Shown here piece by piece: positions 34,690 through 46,178 of a stretch of DNA of 64,000 bases. Origin of the DNA: Cynocephalus volans. Taxonomy: Eukaryota > Chordata > Mammalia > Dermoptera > Cynocephalidae. Location of the stretch: NCBI RefSeq assembly GCF_027409185.1, contig NC_084474.1:27061382-27125381 (forward strand), written 5' to 3'. Positions within the stretch are counted from its first letter, which is position 1; every line of letters begins with the position of its first letter. The notes below the pieces were generated by a model that was not told the DNA's origin, did not search any database, and saw only the letters and a list, made by a program, of their open reading frames with translations. The translations under genes were made by a program, and so were the position numbers.

Positions 34690-37600
34690 CTTTGGCAGTC
34701 ATATCCTTCAGTCCAGATTTGCTGCTTGTGTCCATCCATATTTACAGTGGGTCCAGGGAGTGCCAGGAGGCACCCAAGTGGATCACCTGGGTTCCACCTG
34801 TAATCCTCTATGTCCTCATTGTGTAGAAGCAGTCCTACTTTTTCCTGCTAATCAGGGTTGATTGCCCTTGCCAATATGGTGATTCTACTTACGTGCTGAT
34901 TCTGGGCACATGGGTGCCAAGTGCCCTAGTGGTAGCCATAACTTGTAGTTCCATGGACCCTTACTATGTCCACTGGCAAAAGCGCACCCTTTGAGACCGG
35001 GACCTCTAACCCTGCAGCACCTAGAGTTTCAGGGATGAGAAGCATAAAATTCCCAATAGGTTATTGGGAATGATGTTGAGAGGGGCCATTCCTGCTTCCA
35101 CCCCTTTATTCCTATATCCACACATTCTTCTCATTGAGAACACAGCACCATTTAGAGGTTTCTGGTTTAAAGCTTACATTGTATCCTGAAGGATTTTGCC
35201 TCTAAGCTAGCACTTCTGGTTGGCTTTCAGGAGGCTGCTCCCGAGCTCTATGAGACCAGCTGCTTCTGCGTAGTGCAGTATGTGATATGACCAGTGGATT
35301 CTATGGTCAGGGCCCTGGTCCTGCACCCTGTTCACTGAGAAGTGGGTCCCCTAGTCAGATACTATGCTGTGTGAAATTCTATGCTTGTAGATCAGGAACT
35401 CCCCAAGCCTGGCAGAGGCTCTGGGCAGGACAGGCCAATCCATACCCAGAATAGGTATCTGTACCTGTGAGAATGAACTGCTGACCCTTCCAAGACTGAA
35501 GGGGCATGACGTAGTTGGCTTACCACAGGTTGGTCTCCTGGAGATACAGAGCCATACGGGGGGCTCAGCATTGGTCTCTGCTGCTCACTGGCTATTCAGA
35601 GGCAGCAGTAGTTAGCTCTGTGTTGGTAAGTGAAAATCCATGCTGGTGGGCTCGTGCACAACCTCTGTCACCACGGTCACTCAACTCATGTCCCTAGCCA
35701 GTTCTGGAGTGGCTGATGATAAACATTGGCTCATGTCAACTGGCCAAGTCATTTTGTATACTCGGTTGTGTGGTGCCTCTCCTGTGTTGGATGTTTTCTG
35801 GTGGGTGTTAACATGCAATTAAAAAATCCTCAAACTGTGTAACCATTTCTGTATGTGCATCCATGTGTCTCTTTCCTGGGACTCTTTGTCTCCCATCTTC
35901 CAGTTCATTTCCTTCCAAGTCCCTGACCGGATGGTCAGACCATTGGCCACTGGCCAGGAATTTGTATATATCCTCTCTTCGGGCCACTTTTGCTTACACT
36001 CATAGTGGTGACCACATCTATATACTCTTTGCAGCTCCTCCCACTGGGAAAATTGTTCCTTCCTTCAGGGCCACCCATCAATGTCCATTTTTAGCTGTGC
36101 AGACCCATCTGTAAACTAAGCTTGGGCTTTTTATTTCTCTTTAAGCTAGTCATCTGGGATCATCCCTGATGGCCATACATGTAACCAAGGGAGAGGCATT
36201 GGTTCATCTGTGGTGGGTGACATGGTGCTATAGGTCATGTGTTGGAATTCATGTGTTGGAAACTTGATCCCCACTGTAACAATGTTAAGAGAGTGGGAAA
36301 TTCGATTATGGTATCTGAAAGGTGCGGCCTGTAAAAGGTGATTAGATGATGAGGACTATGCTCTCATGAATGGATTAATCCATTTACAGAGTAATTGGTT
36401 AGCCTAGGTGTGGACTGGTGATTTTATAAGGAGAGCACATGAAAACTCTCTTGCCATTTTCACCACGTGATGCCCTGTGTTGCCACAGGACTCTGTACAG
36501 AGCCCCCACCGAGAAGAATATGCCCACTGGAGCTTGGACTTCCCAGCCTCCAAACTGTAAGAAATAAACCTCTTTTCTTTATACATTACCCATTTCAGGT
36601 ATTCTGTTAAAACAGACTAATACCTACAGGCATCTGGGCTACCTGCTCATACAGCTTACTTGTGCCCTGTGGCCCCATAGGACCCATTCCATTTTACAGT
36701 TGCTGCTGGGCATGGGTACATGTATGACTCGTTGGGTACAACAGAACCCAGTTCATAGCAGTCAGTTATGGACATATGGTGTCTGGTGGTCAAGGGTTCC
36801 ATCTCTACCAGGGAACAGCAACATGCTAGGAGTTGTTCCTCAAAGAGCACCAACTCCTCTGCTGTGGATGTTTTGGTCTTGCTCCAGAATCCCAGGAGCC
36901 TGTGTCTGATTCTTCCACCAGAGCCCACTATCAGCTCTATGCTGCATCTTTTCCACCTCTGACCTCTCAAAGCCATAGGTCCGAAGATCAAATGGTCCAA
37001 GTATCAGTGCTGTTTGCTCTTGGCCTGGGCCTGTTATACAACCCTTTGCTGCTTCAGGCCCCACTTGGAGCTGGAAACCTTCTGTGTCACTTGTTATACT
37101 GGTTGGAACAGTATTTCCACGTGTGGAAGGCTTTGAAGGAGTCTTATGAGTGGAAGTTACTGCCTCCAGAACCCAAATAACTGTGCTTCCTTGTTTGTGG
37201 TAGGAGATTTGAGAAGCCACAATTCGTCTGACTTTGTAGTGGCTGTCTGGGCATGCCTGCCATCACTGGACCTTTAAAAATTTCATCGAAGTGTCCAGGT
37301 CCTAGTTTTCACAGGATTTACTTCCTAGGAGTCTTACCAAGGCATCTGGTATATTAGCTCCTTGTTTGTCCTGTCCAGTCAGCAAAGTTTCACTGATGTA
37401 TCGGGCTAGTGTGATGTTCTATTTGATGTCTGGTCCAGGTCCCCTTTAGACTAAATTATTGCACAGGTTGGGGAAGACATATATATTATACCATAGCCCT
37501 GAGATAAACTGTAAGTGAACATTCTTGCTTCTCTTGTTTGAATGCAAACGTTTCTGGTCCTCTTTGCTAATTACAATGGGAGAGAATGCACTTGCCATAT

Positions 37601-38050
37601 CATTGGCTGCATCCTTGTGTACCTGACACCTTATTAACCTGCTACAGCAATACCACATCCAGCCCAGCAGCTGTGATCAGAATTGAAGTTGCTTAAATCT
37701 GTGGTAGTGATGTCCAGGCTGCATGGACAGGGGCCGCCACACTGCGTCCTGTAGTCTTCAGTAGGTCATCTTTTCCACCTCCCCCTCCCCAAAGCAATAC
37801 TGTTTTTGATTTACTGTCTTGGCTGGATGGCAGTTTTAAAATTTCCACTTTGCCTCCTCCATGGGTCAGCAACGCCATATAGGGGTTATTCCAACTCTCA
37901 TGCATGTAAATTCCTGTTGTTCACTTGGGGACTAGAAAAAAGTCCACTGGGTGGGTCCATGGAACCAATGGGCCCACTGTAAGTGGGACTTGGGCCAGGA
38001 ATTCATTGATTACCCAGCCCCCACTCTAACAGAGATTCAGGATGATGCTT
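34690..38050 (-). mobile_element. ERVL-type retrovirus internal (pol) remnant, antisense
   Basis: The plus strand carries text I recognise as reversed ERVL pol ('gcccctagtc...gatcaggaac', 'accacaggttggtctcctgg', 'gagaatgcacttgccatatc'). Frames are broken by many stops, and the block is cut by a MaLR LTR at 36,222-36,631. A relic with no intact protein. Confidence 0.6.
36222..36631 (+). mobile_element. MaLR-type solo LTR
   Basis: Ends AACAGACTAATACCTACA, preceded by AATAAACCTCTTTTCTTTAT, a polyadenylation-signal region typical of MaLR LTRs. Inserted in the ERVL remnant. Confidence 0.65.
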
Positions 38051-38065
38051 ATGTTTTCAGGTGTT

Positions 38066-38284
38066 GTCTTAGTTCATTTTGTATTGCTATAACTGAATAC
38101 TTGAGATTGGGTATTTTATAAAGAAAAGAGGTTTAGGGCCGGCCCAGTGGCTCACTCGGGAGAGTGCGGCGCTGGTAGCGCTGAGGCCATGGGTTCGGAT
38201 CCTATACAGGGATGGTCGGTGCGCTCACTGGCTGAGTGTGGTGCAGACCACACCGTGCCAAGGGTTGCAATCCCCTTACCACTC

Positions 38285-38317
<33 letters not shown>

Positions 38318-38690
38318 GAGATTTATTTGGCTTACAATTCTGTAGGCTGGAAAGCCCACCATTGGGCAGCTGCATCTTGTGAGGGCCTTAGGCTGCTTCC
38401 ACTCAAGGAAGAAACTGGAAGGGGAGCAGGTATGGTCAGAGAGGAAGCAAGAGAGAGGGAGGGGAGGTGCCAGGCTCTTTTTAACAACCAGCTCTTGTGG
38501 GACCTAACAGAGGGAGAACTCACTCACCACCCCCCGCCCCCCTATTAATAGACATTAATCTATTCATAAGGGATCTGCCCACCATAACTCAAACATCTCC
38601 CACTAGGCCCCACCTCCTGACACTGCCACATTGGGGATCAAATTTTAACATGAATTTTGGAGGGGAAAAATGTCCAAAATGACAGCAGGT
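38066..38690 (-). mobile_element. MaLR-like LTR, split by a SINE
   Basis: Reversed MaLR wording ('cattttgtattgctataact', 'aggccccacctcctgacact', 'catgaattttggaggg'). Interrupted by the CYN dimer at 38,135-38,308. Confidence 0.6.
38135..38308 (+). mobile_element. CYN SINE, dimer, nested in an LTR
   Basis: Well-preserved dimer with A and AAAG tail; target AAGAAAAGAGGTTTA on the left and AAGAAAAGAGATTTA on the right (about 38,309-38,323). Confidence 0.93.
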
Positions 38691-38699
38691 ATCAACGCC

Positions 38700-39220
38700 A
38701 TCTCAGACCCTGTGTCACTAATCCTCCATATGTCTCTCAGTGCAGTCACCTGAGTAAATGACTATGGCTCCCTTTAGGGAAAGACTGGGGAATGCTTATG
38801 GTATATACTTGCCATGGGGTTGCAGGGTTCTTTTTTCTTCCCCGTTGCCTCACATTTATTATTTTGCTGTATTGATCATTTTACATAGAAAATGTGCTAC
38901 AACATATCAATAAGTCATAGATTTAAACACACCAAATGTAGGTCCACTAGGAAAATAATTCCTCCTTACAACTTTTACTGTATTTGACATTTCTTCCAAC
39001 AACATACTTTATTTCCTACCATTTACCTTAAAATGACCTTTCTGAAACTAGTTCTCTTCTGAGAAATCCTAGTGCCTTCTCTAAAATCTTCACTATTTCA
39101 TAAGCAATCAGAACTTTCTAACATTACTTTCCCCCTTAAAAAGTGGACAAAAGGAAAGAAAAACCTTAACTGTAGATTTATATTATTTTTTAAATATTCT
39201 TTACAACATAAAAAAATATT
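38700..39220. other. intergenic DNA, nothing recognised
   Basis: AT-rich; no coding or repeat signal I can name. Confidence 0.5.
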
Positions 39221-39221
39221 T

Positions 39222-39308
39222 TTGGCAGTTGGCTGGTAGGGGATCTGAACCTTGACCTTGATGTTATCAGCACCACACTCTCCCAAGTGAGCTAACCAGC
39301 TGGTCCAT
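39222..39308 (-). mobile_element. CYN SINE, monomer
   Basis: Antisense body with GCACCACACTCTCCCAAGTG then AGCTAACCAGC. Confidence 0.88.
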
Positions 39309-39454
39309 TAACTAGATTTTTTTTTTAAAAAACAAACTTTTTGTTGTTGTTGCAGGGTTCATACTTGCAGGATCTCTACCACCTCCTCAGTCAGTGGGTT
39401 TTGAATTTGAAAATTGGCTCACGTCTGAGAACTGGACAAGGATCGTAAATTTTT

Positions 39455-39625
39455 TTGTTTTCTTTTTTTAAAGATGACCGGTAAGGGGATCATAACCCTT
39501 GGCTTGGTGTTGTCAGCACCACACTCTCCCAAGTGAGCTAACTGGCCATCCCTGTATAGGATCCGAACCCGTGGCCTTGTTGTTACCAGCACTGCACTCT
39601 CCCAAGTGAGCCACAGGCTGGCCCA
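39455..39625 (-). mobile_element. CYN SINE, dimer
   Basis: Antisense dimer; flanked by AAGGATCGTAAATTTTT (left) and AAGGATTGTAAATTTTT (right). Confidence 0.93.
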
Positions 39626-40094
39626 AGGATTGTAAATTTTTATTGATGCAAACTGAACTCAGGCTCGCTCATTCTTTCCTTTTTTGATTAAAGTTGTTAA
39701 GCTGATAGCTCTAGTAGAGAAGGGTGGGCCACCTCTGCAAGCCCAGAAGGTTCAGGGCGCTTCAGAGTCAGCAGCCTCAGAAACATCCATTATCCACATC
39801 TCTACCTATTTCAGGCTCCCAGGTTTTCTCTCCCAGGGTCCTGTCTTTTGCGTAACAGATCTGCCTTGGTTGAGCATTTAAAGACTCTCAACGGTGGGCT
39901 CTTTACCCTCTGCTCAGCTCAGTCTGCTCTGCTGAAGCAGAGAGGAGCCTCGTCCTGTGCTACCAGTGGCCCTCTGGTCTCTTATTTAGCATCAGTTGCT
40001 CCTTAGCCCACAGCCTCATTATCGCTCTACAGGGCATCAATGCAACTTGGCAGTAACCAGCCTTCTCCGCTGCCTTGCAGGCATTACCTCTCAG

Positions 40095-40330
40095 GTCTCT
40101 TTATTTTAAAAGATTTTTATTGAATCAAAATTGATTATACATATTTTGGGGGTTCAACATTGAGATAAGTTGATCAAATCAATATTACTAGTATATATAT
40201 TGTTATAAATTGTAATTATTATTTATGCCCCTTGTCCAATCCCTCCCCATCCCCCTTTCCCTCTCCCTCCCCCCTCTAATCACCCTAGATTTCTTCTCTC
40301 CTTCTGAAAGAATAATGGTTACTCTGTTGA
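40095..40330 (-). mobile_element. L1 3'-UTR end, minus strand
   Basis: On the minus strand a G-rich polypurine tract (40,277-40,240) is followed by AT-rich sequence and an AATAAA near a tail-like end at about 40,100. This is the usual layout of L1 3' UTRs. Confidence 0.5.
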
Positions 40331-40609
40331 TTTACTGCGCAAGTGATCTGTCCAATGCTGAGATGCGTGATCAGTTCCCCCAATACTATCATAGAGCAGA
40401 TGCCTCTTCCGTCACTCTGGAATGGGCTTTGTGGAGAGAGACATCCTCTTCTTTTCTTTGATCTCTGCTGGTGACTCTCCTTGTGTCAACTCACTCCAGT
40501 GGCTGGTGGACCATCTGCATGGTGGTTGTGATGTCTAGCCACCTTTGCGGCAGCCATGGTTATCATGGTGGCTGTGGTGAGCCACCCACATGGAGGAGAT
40601 GTTTTTGGC

Positions 40610-40865
40610 CTGCTCCTTGGTGCTGGTGGTGTGCCTGCTTGTGGAGAGTGTCCAATCCCCAACTCCATACCCCAGGTCCCCGAGTGGATCCTGAGGCGCT
40701 GGCATGGTGTGCCTGCTTGTGGGAGGGGGGCTCTGGTCCCTGGCTCCATAGCCTGGGTCCCCAGGCAGGCCCCAAGGCACTGGCACAGGGTGCCTGGTTG
40801 TGGGAGGGGAGTCCAGTCCACTTCTCCATGCCGTGGGTCCCCTGGTGGGCCCCGTGCCTCCCAGG
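40610..40865. repeat. GC-rich minisatellite, three units of 78-81 bp
   Basis: The phrase GGTGTGCCTGCTTGTGG or close variants recurs with GTGCCTG starting at 40631, 40709 and 40790; each unit also has a 'CCC(C)AG/GGTCCCC' block. Units differ by many substitutions. Long ORFs here are by-products of composition. Confidence 0.8.
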
Positions 40866-41255
40866 TCTTTAGAATGCCCTGTGTCACCCCACCAGCCATA
40901 GTGCTTCCCTTCACTGGGACATTTTCCTCAATCACAACCAGTGAAATCTTTAGCAGTTGAGCCGCCACCTTATGCCAGGGACTTTCTATCCTACACTTAC
41001 CGACCAGGATGACATCCTTTTCTACTGGCCTTGAGTGAGCTGGTCCCAGATCCTCATCTTTTCTCCTGTTTTCTTGGATCATTTTTGCTGGTCTGGGCCC
41101 TCCAAAAAGCAGTCACCAAGATGGAATTAGACATGCAAGTGATTTATTAGGTGAAATGCTTGTTGGTGAAAGTAGAGTGGAATATGCAAGGCTAGAAGAG
41201 CTGAAAAACTGTGAAGGAGGGTTAGGTGAAAAAAATCTTAGAGTTAGGCATGATT

Positions 41256-41441
41256 TTTTTTTTTTTTTTTTTGGTGACCGGTAAGGGGATCGTAACCTTT
41301 GGCTTGGTGTTGCCCACACCGCGCTCAGCCAGTGAGCACACCAGCCATCCCTATATAGGATCCGAACCGGAGGCCGGGGTGCTCCCAACGCCGCTGCGCT
41401 CCCAGCGCCTCACTCTCCCGAGTGAGCCACAGGTTCGGCCC
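41256..41441 (-). mobile_element. CYN SINE, CpG-rich dimer, exact target duplication
   Basis: Flanked by identical 14-bp AGTTAGGCATGATT at 41242-41255 and 41442-41455. Little CpG decay, so probably one of the younger copies. Confidence 0.95.
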
Positions 41442-41796
41442 AGTTAGGCATGATTCTAAGACAGCAAGGCCCACACAGAATGCCTGAGGCAAAGTTGCTC
41501 ATAGAGCAGTCCTGTTGCTCGCTCATAAGTGGGCCTGCCTTACATCCTGCTGTGCTCAGTCACTGGCTGGGAGATGCCTGTGGGAAATGAGCAGCAGCTG
41601 GGCTGGGCCAACCACATTCCCCTGCTCAGCAGATAAGAAGGTTTCATTTTCAGGACTGCTGCAGTCTCTTCCACGGCAGCGTTTTCCTCAGAAGTATGGT
41701 GATCCTTGGCTATACACTCATGTTTTAGAGAGGGGCACTAAAACATGTTTGTAAGCTCGGTGTGTGGGCCTCACTGTAAGATGACCTAGACTTTTT

Positions 41797-41965
41797 AAAA
41801 CATTATTTTAAAAAATGACTGGTAAGGGGATCTTAACCCTTGACTTGGTGTTGTCAGCACCATGCTCTCCCAAGTGAGCTAACTGGCCATCCCTATATAG
41901 GTATCCAAACCCATGGCCTTGGTGTTATCAGCACCACACTCTCCCAAGTGAGCCACAGGCCAGCC
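41797..41965 (-). mobile_element. CYN SINE, dimer
   Basis: Antisense dimer flanked by TGACCTAGACTTTTT and TGACCTAGACATTTT. Confidence 0.93.
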
Positions 41966-41989
41966 CTGACCTAGACATTTTTATTGGGG

Positions 41990-42950
41990 AATAACAGATG
42001 TTAGTATCTGTGGGTCTTTACTCTGGGGCTGCTCAGATTCCCTTGTGAAGACACTTAGGCAACCAGGCTGGAGAGTGTGCTCAGAAAGCTAATTTGGTAA
42101 AGAGGGATTAAACTTCTAACTGTACATGTCACCTAATATCCTGTTTCCAGTACCGTACTACCCTGACCTATCTTTTAAGCATTTCTGGAGAATACATTTG
42201 AGTTTCTTCTATCCAAGTTGGGGAGGTTGTTTGCTTGGAGCAGAAGAGCAGTTCTGCCTGCTTCTTGATCCAGCTTCTCATGCCCATATCCAGCAGCACC
42301 TGCTAATTCTCGAGCCTCTGGGAAGTTCTATGGTGAAATTTTGCTTGCTTCTTGGTGCTACTCACTGCTGGCTTAGCATTCAGCTTTCTTGGGTCTACAA
42401 AACCCACTTTTTAATCTGCTTTCATTTTTGTTCCCCACCCCCACCCCCTGCATCTGCTTTCAACTTCTAAAATTTATTGTAGCTGTTTCTATTTTCCTTG
42501 CCCTTATGGGACTATGCCTCTGTAAAAAGCCTTCATTTTAGTGGGATTTGGGAGGGAGCTGAGGTAAAGTCATGGGTTCAATTCTCCATCTTAACTGATT
42601 GTGTCAATAGCCTATTAAGTGGTTTCCTTACAGACTTTTCTCCACACAGAGGCCAAACTTTTAAAAACAGATTACTTCTTTGCTTAAAAAAAATTCTCCA
42701 ATGGCTTTCCCTTACACTTGGAATAAAACTTGAATTCCTTGCCTTGGTCTTAAGACCTGCCACACACTGGCCTTGCTGTACTTCAGACACCACAGCTGGT
42801 TTCCATCTCATAAACATTGCACTTGTTCTCTGTTCCAAATGGAGCATTCCTCTCCCCAGATTCTTACGTGTCATGCTCCCTCATTTTCTGATCTCTAAAC
42901 AAGTAATCAAGGGGTCAATTTATCAGGACATATAACATATATGTCTATGT
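41990..42950. other. intergenic DNA, nothing recognised
   Basis: An open frame of 145 codons at 42,498-42,935 (plus) has no recognisable domain; the reverse strand is also open over much of it, as expected by chance or from an old repeat. Confidence 0.4.
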
Positions 42951-42954
42951 GCCT

Positions 42955-43660
42955 AACAGGGATATTTCAAAATACGAAAGCAGAAAATACAATTAAAGGG
43001 AGAAAGAGAAATTAACACCTCTCTCTCAGTAACTGATAGACAGGTTAAAAAAAATTAGTAAGGAACCACATACATGTTGACAAGGTTGAAAGTTAAAAGG
43101 TGAATAAACGTATAGCATGCAAAACTAATTCAGCTTTGGTGTGCCTGTATCCATATCAGACAAAGAAAACAAGACAAGGAGGAATACCAGAGATAAAGTG
43201 GGGCATTATATAATAAAAGGGTCAGTTTATCTTGAAGAAATGTATATGCTCCTAATAAGCTTCTGAATGGATACAAGAAACAATAATTGACAGAAATAAG
43301 GAAAACCCCAAACCATAATAGATTTTAACTGAGAGAATAAGCAGAGAGAATGTGTGGGATGCTGCTAAAGCAGTAAACAGAGGAAAATTTATAGCCTTGA
43401 AGTACGTATCTTAAAAAACAAAGGTTGAAATTGATGAACTATTTACACATTTTCAAGGTCAGGAAAAAACTCCAGCAGAAAACCCAAAGCAAGCACAAAC
43501 TAGGGGGAAAAATTCAAATATGCAGTAAGTGGAATAACACGGGGCAGATTTAAAAAGAAGAGACATTTTGAACAATTAAACTGGAGGCCAGACAACTCCA
43601 GCCACATGACTTCAGTGATGAATTCTACCCAAAATTCGAAAACCACTCTTACCAAACTTA
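42955..43660 (+). mobile_element. L1 ORF2 remnant
   Basis: Sense wording of L1 ORF2 ('gctaaagcagtaaacagagg', 'aaatttatagccttgaagta', 'gatgaattctacccaaa'). Many stops. Confidence 0.55.
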
Positions 43661-43729
43661 CACATTTACTCTGTATGCCAAAGGATTTGTTTCCACTGCA
43701 GTTGGTGGAGGTATTCATGGCTATTTCTA

Positions 43730-44480
43730 AACTCTTAATTTTTTGCCAAATGGATGAATAAAGGATGGTACCTTATTGTTTCTGTTTGTATCTATTGATT
43801 TCTACTGATGCTGAACACCTTATATTTTATTAGCCATTTTTCACTTTTGTTAACTATCTGTCCTTAGTTTTTTGCTCATTTTCCCATTTCTCATTTTTAT
43901 AAACTTTATGTTCTTAATATTCATTACACATGATGTTTGCTGAGTCTTCAAATTTAACTTTTTTGTAGAATATTTTTATATAGTTATATCCACTTATCCT
44001 TTTAATAACTTTTGGTTTTGTCTTTTAAAGAATACCTTTGGGGCTGGCCAGTTAGCTCAGTTGGTTAGAGCATGGTGTTGATGCCAAGGTTGAGGGTTCA
44101 ATCCCTGTACTGGCCAGAAGCCAAAAAAAAAATGCCTTCACTTTTCCAAAAATGTAAACATATCCTTTTAATAATTTTATGTTTTGTTATGTTTAGCCCC
44201 CTAATCTGTTTGGCATTTGTTAATATTGTGGGATAGGAAGTTAACTTGGTATTTGCCCCGAATGGGACCAATTGTCCAACACCATTTTCTTAAGAACTGA
44301 TTCCTAGGATTAAAAACATAATTTCCATATTTTTAATATTTATATTTAAATATTTGTATTTCATGTATAATTAACATTTATGCAGCTATGTCCCTGGCTC
44401 TTTTCTATTGTTCTGATATATTTATCCATTTCTGTATAAGTATTTTACACTAATTAATAAGTTATATTTTGTTGTTTTAA
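43730..44480. mobile_element. AT-rich old L1-like DNA
   Basis: Diverged T-rich text of old-L1 character; interrupted by one SINE. Assignment weak. Confidence 0.3.
44038..44133 (+). mobile_element. CYN SINE, monomer
   Basis: Head GGGGCTGGCCAGTTAGCTCA and A9 tail. Confidence 0.92.
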
Positions 44481-44490
44481 GTCCCACATC

Positions 44491-44579
44491 TGGGCTGGTT
44501 AGCTCACTTGGTTAGAGAACGGTGCTGATAACACCACGGTCAAAGGTTTAGATCCCATACCAGCCAGCTGCCCAAAACA
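44491..44579 (+). mobile_element. CYN SINE, monomer
   Basis: Head GGGCTGGTTAGCTCACTTGG; flanked by AAGTCCCACATCT and AAGTCTCACCTCT. Confidence 0.9.
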
Positions 44580-45134
44580 AAGAAGTCTCACCTCTTTTTC
44601 TTCTTCAGAGTTTCTCATCCAACTTTGTATCTCATGAATATTCATAAGCAAAAAAAAAGTATTATGCCAAAAAATTTTTCTCATCCGTTATTGTACATTT
44701 TATCTTCCGAATGCATTTTACTTTTTGGATTTTAATTGGAATTGTAATGAATTTAGGGGAGAAATGGATGGTTTTATAATACTGGGTCTTTCGGGGTTCA
44801 TGGCAGTTCTCCATTTTCTCATTTCGTATTTTAGTAAAATCTTATAATTTCCTTCATAAAGGTCTTTCACACTTCAGGTTAGGTGTAATTCTATTTTATA
44901 AGCATTATTACTTTGTTATTGTGAATGGGAATATTTAAAATGTACATTTAAAAATTACATTAAAATAGTTAAATACATTAAAAATTTAAAAATTAGTGTG
45001 CATAGACAGTATTGATATTTGTATATTCTAGCAGACTTTTTTATCCATTCCAAGAGTCGGTCACAACTCTGATTTATTGGGTTTTCCCTGTAAATAGCCA
45101 ACTGGCTGAAAATCTTTCTTTTATTCCAGTATTT

Positions 45135-45303
45135 TTTTTATATATATATAAAGATGACCGGTAAGGGGATCTTAACCCTTGACTTGGTGTTGTCAGCACC
45201 ACGCTCACCCAGTGAGCTAACCAGCCATCCCTATAGGGGATCTGAATCCATGGCCTTGGTATTATCAGCACCACACTCTCCCGAGTGAGCCACGGGCTGG
45301 CCC
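45135..45303 (-). mobile_element. CYN SINE, dimer
   Basis: Antisense dimer; the target ATTCCAGTATT occurs on both sides. Confidence 0.93.
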
Positions 45304-45309
45304 TAATTC

Positions 45310-46120
45310 CAGTATTAATACTTCATTTCCTGCATTAGTTGTGGGCCTCCTTGTTTTGTTGACTTTAATTAATACTTTTAATAGTTCACCATTAAGTATG
45401 ATGTCTCAATGGGATTGCATCAGATAACCTTAACTTAAATAAGCTACGACATTTATTTTTCCTAGAGAGTGTCTTATGAATGAGAGCTGAAATTTCTCCT
45501 ACACAAATTTATCAAAAAACATCTATTAAATTAATCACGTTTTTTCTTTCCTTTAGTCTGTTAGTATAGTTAATAGCATGGACAGATTTTTCTAATCACT
45601 CATTTTGGTTGTGGTATTTTTAAAAAACAATTCCAGATGGTATTTACTAGTATTTCATATGGTTTATGACCTTGGTTTTACGTATTGTACTTGCACTGTT
45701 TATCAACCGTTAGCAAACCAATCTATGAAACCATTATGAATATTCTAATATGTAATATATAACCTTGATAAGCAAGTCAGAAGTCCACATTATTCTCATA
45801 AATGTTTTTGGAGATTGGGGAATGGGAGGTGGAACAGTGTGGTGAAGAGACCAGTAACATCATTTAGGACTCAGTGGAACTAGATTTGACCTATTTGTTA
45901 TTAACGTTTTAGATAATCTTAAACAAGACACACCTTCTTGACTTTAAATTGAAAACCTATAAAGTTGGTTATTGGGAGAATCAAATATTAAAGTGCTGTG
46001 AATAATGTCAACTATCACATAAATGTAAGAAATTATTAAATTACAAGTAAGGTATTTTAAATTTAAATGAAATTATGAAGGAAGATACAATATAACCACA
46101 TTAAAATCTCTAAAGCCATG
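45310..46120. other. DNA just beyond the NCOA2 3' end, nothing recognised
   Basis: AT-rich; no gene or named repeat seen. Confidence 0.5.
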
Positions 46121-46141
46121 TAAAACCCGAAGGCATTAAAA

Positions 46142-46178
46142 TTTATTAAATGATGCAATAACAACAGAATTCTTTATT
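46142..46178 (-). terminator. NCOA2 distal polyadenylation signals
   Basis: Two AATAAA hexamers lie 25 nt apart (46178-46173 and 46147-46142), followed downstream on the minus strand by a T/GT-rich stretch (about 46,115-46,085). They mark the end of the SINE-free UTR block. Confidence 0.65.

Noticed and set aside
36656..37220. Overlapping ORFs of 114-126 codons on both strands
   Set aside because: They fall in the antisense ERVL relic and do not form an intact protein.
40486..41082. 198-codon minus-strand ORF
   Set aside because: It runs through the 78-81-bp minisatellite, and several other frames are open over the same DNA; a composition effect.
42498..42935. 145-codon plus-strand ORF as a possible gene
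   Set aside because: No recognisable domain, no splice or promoter context, and the opposite strand is open over much of the same DNA.
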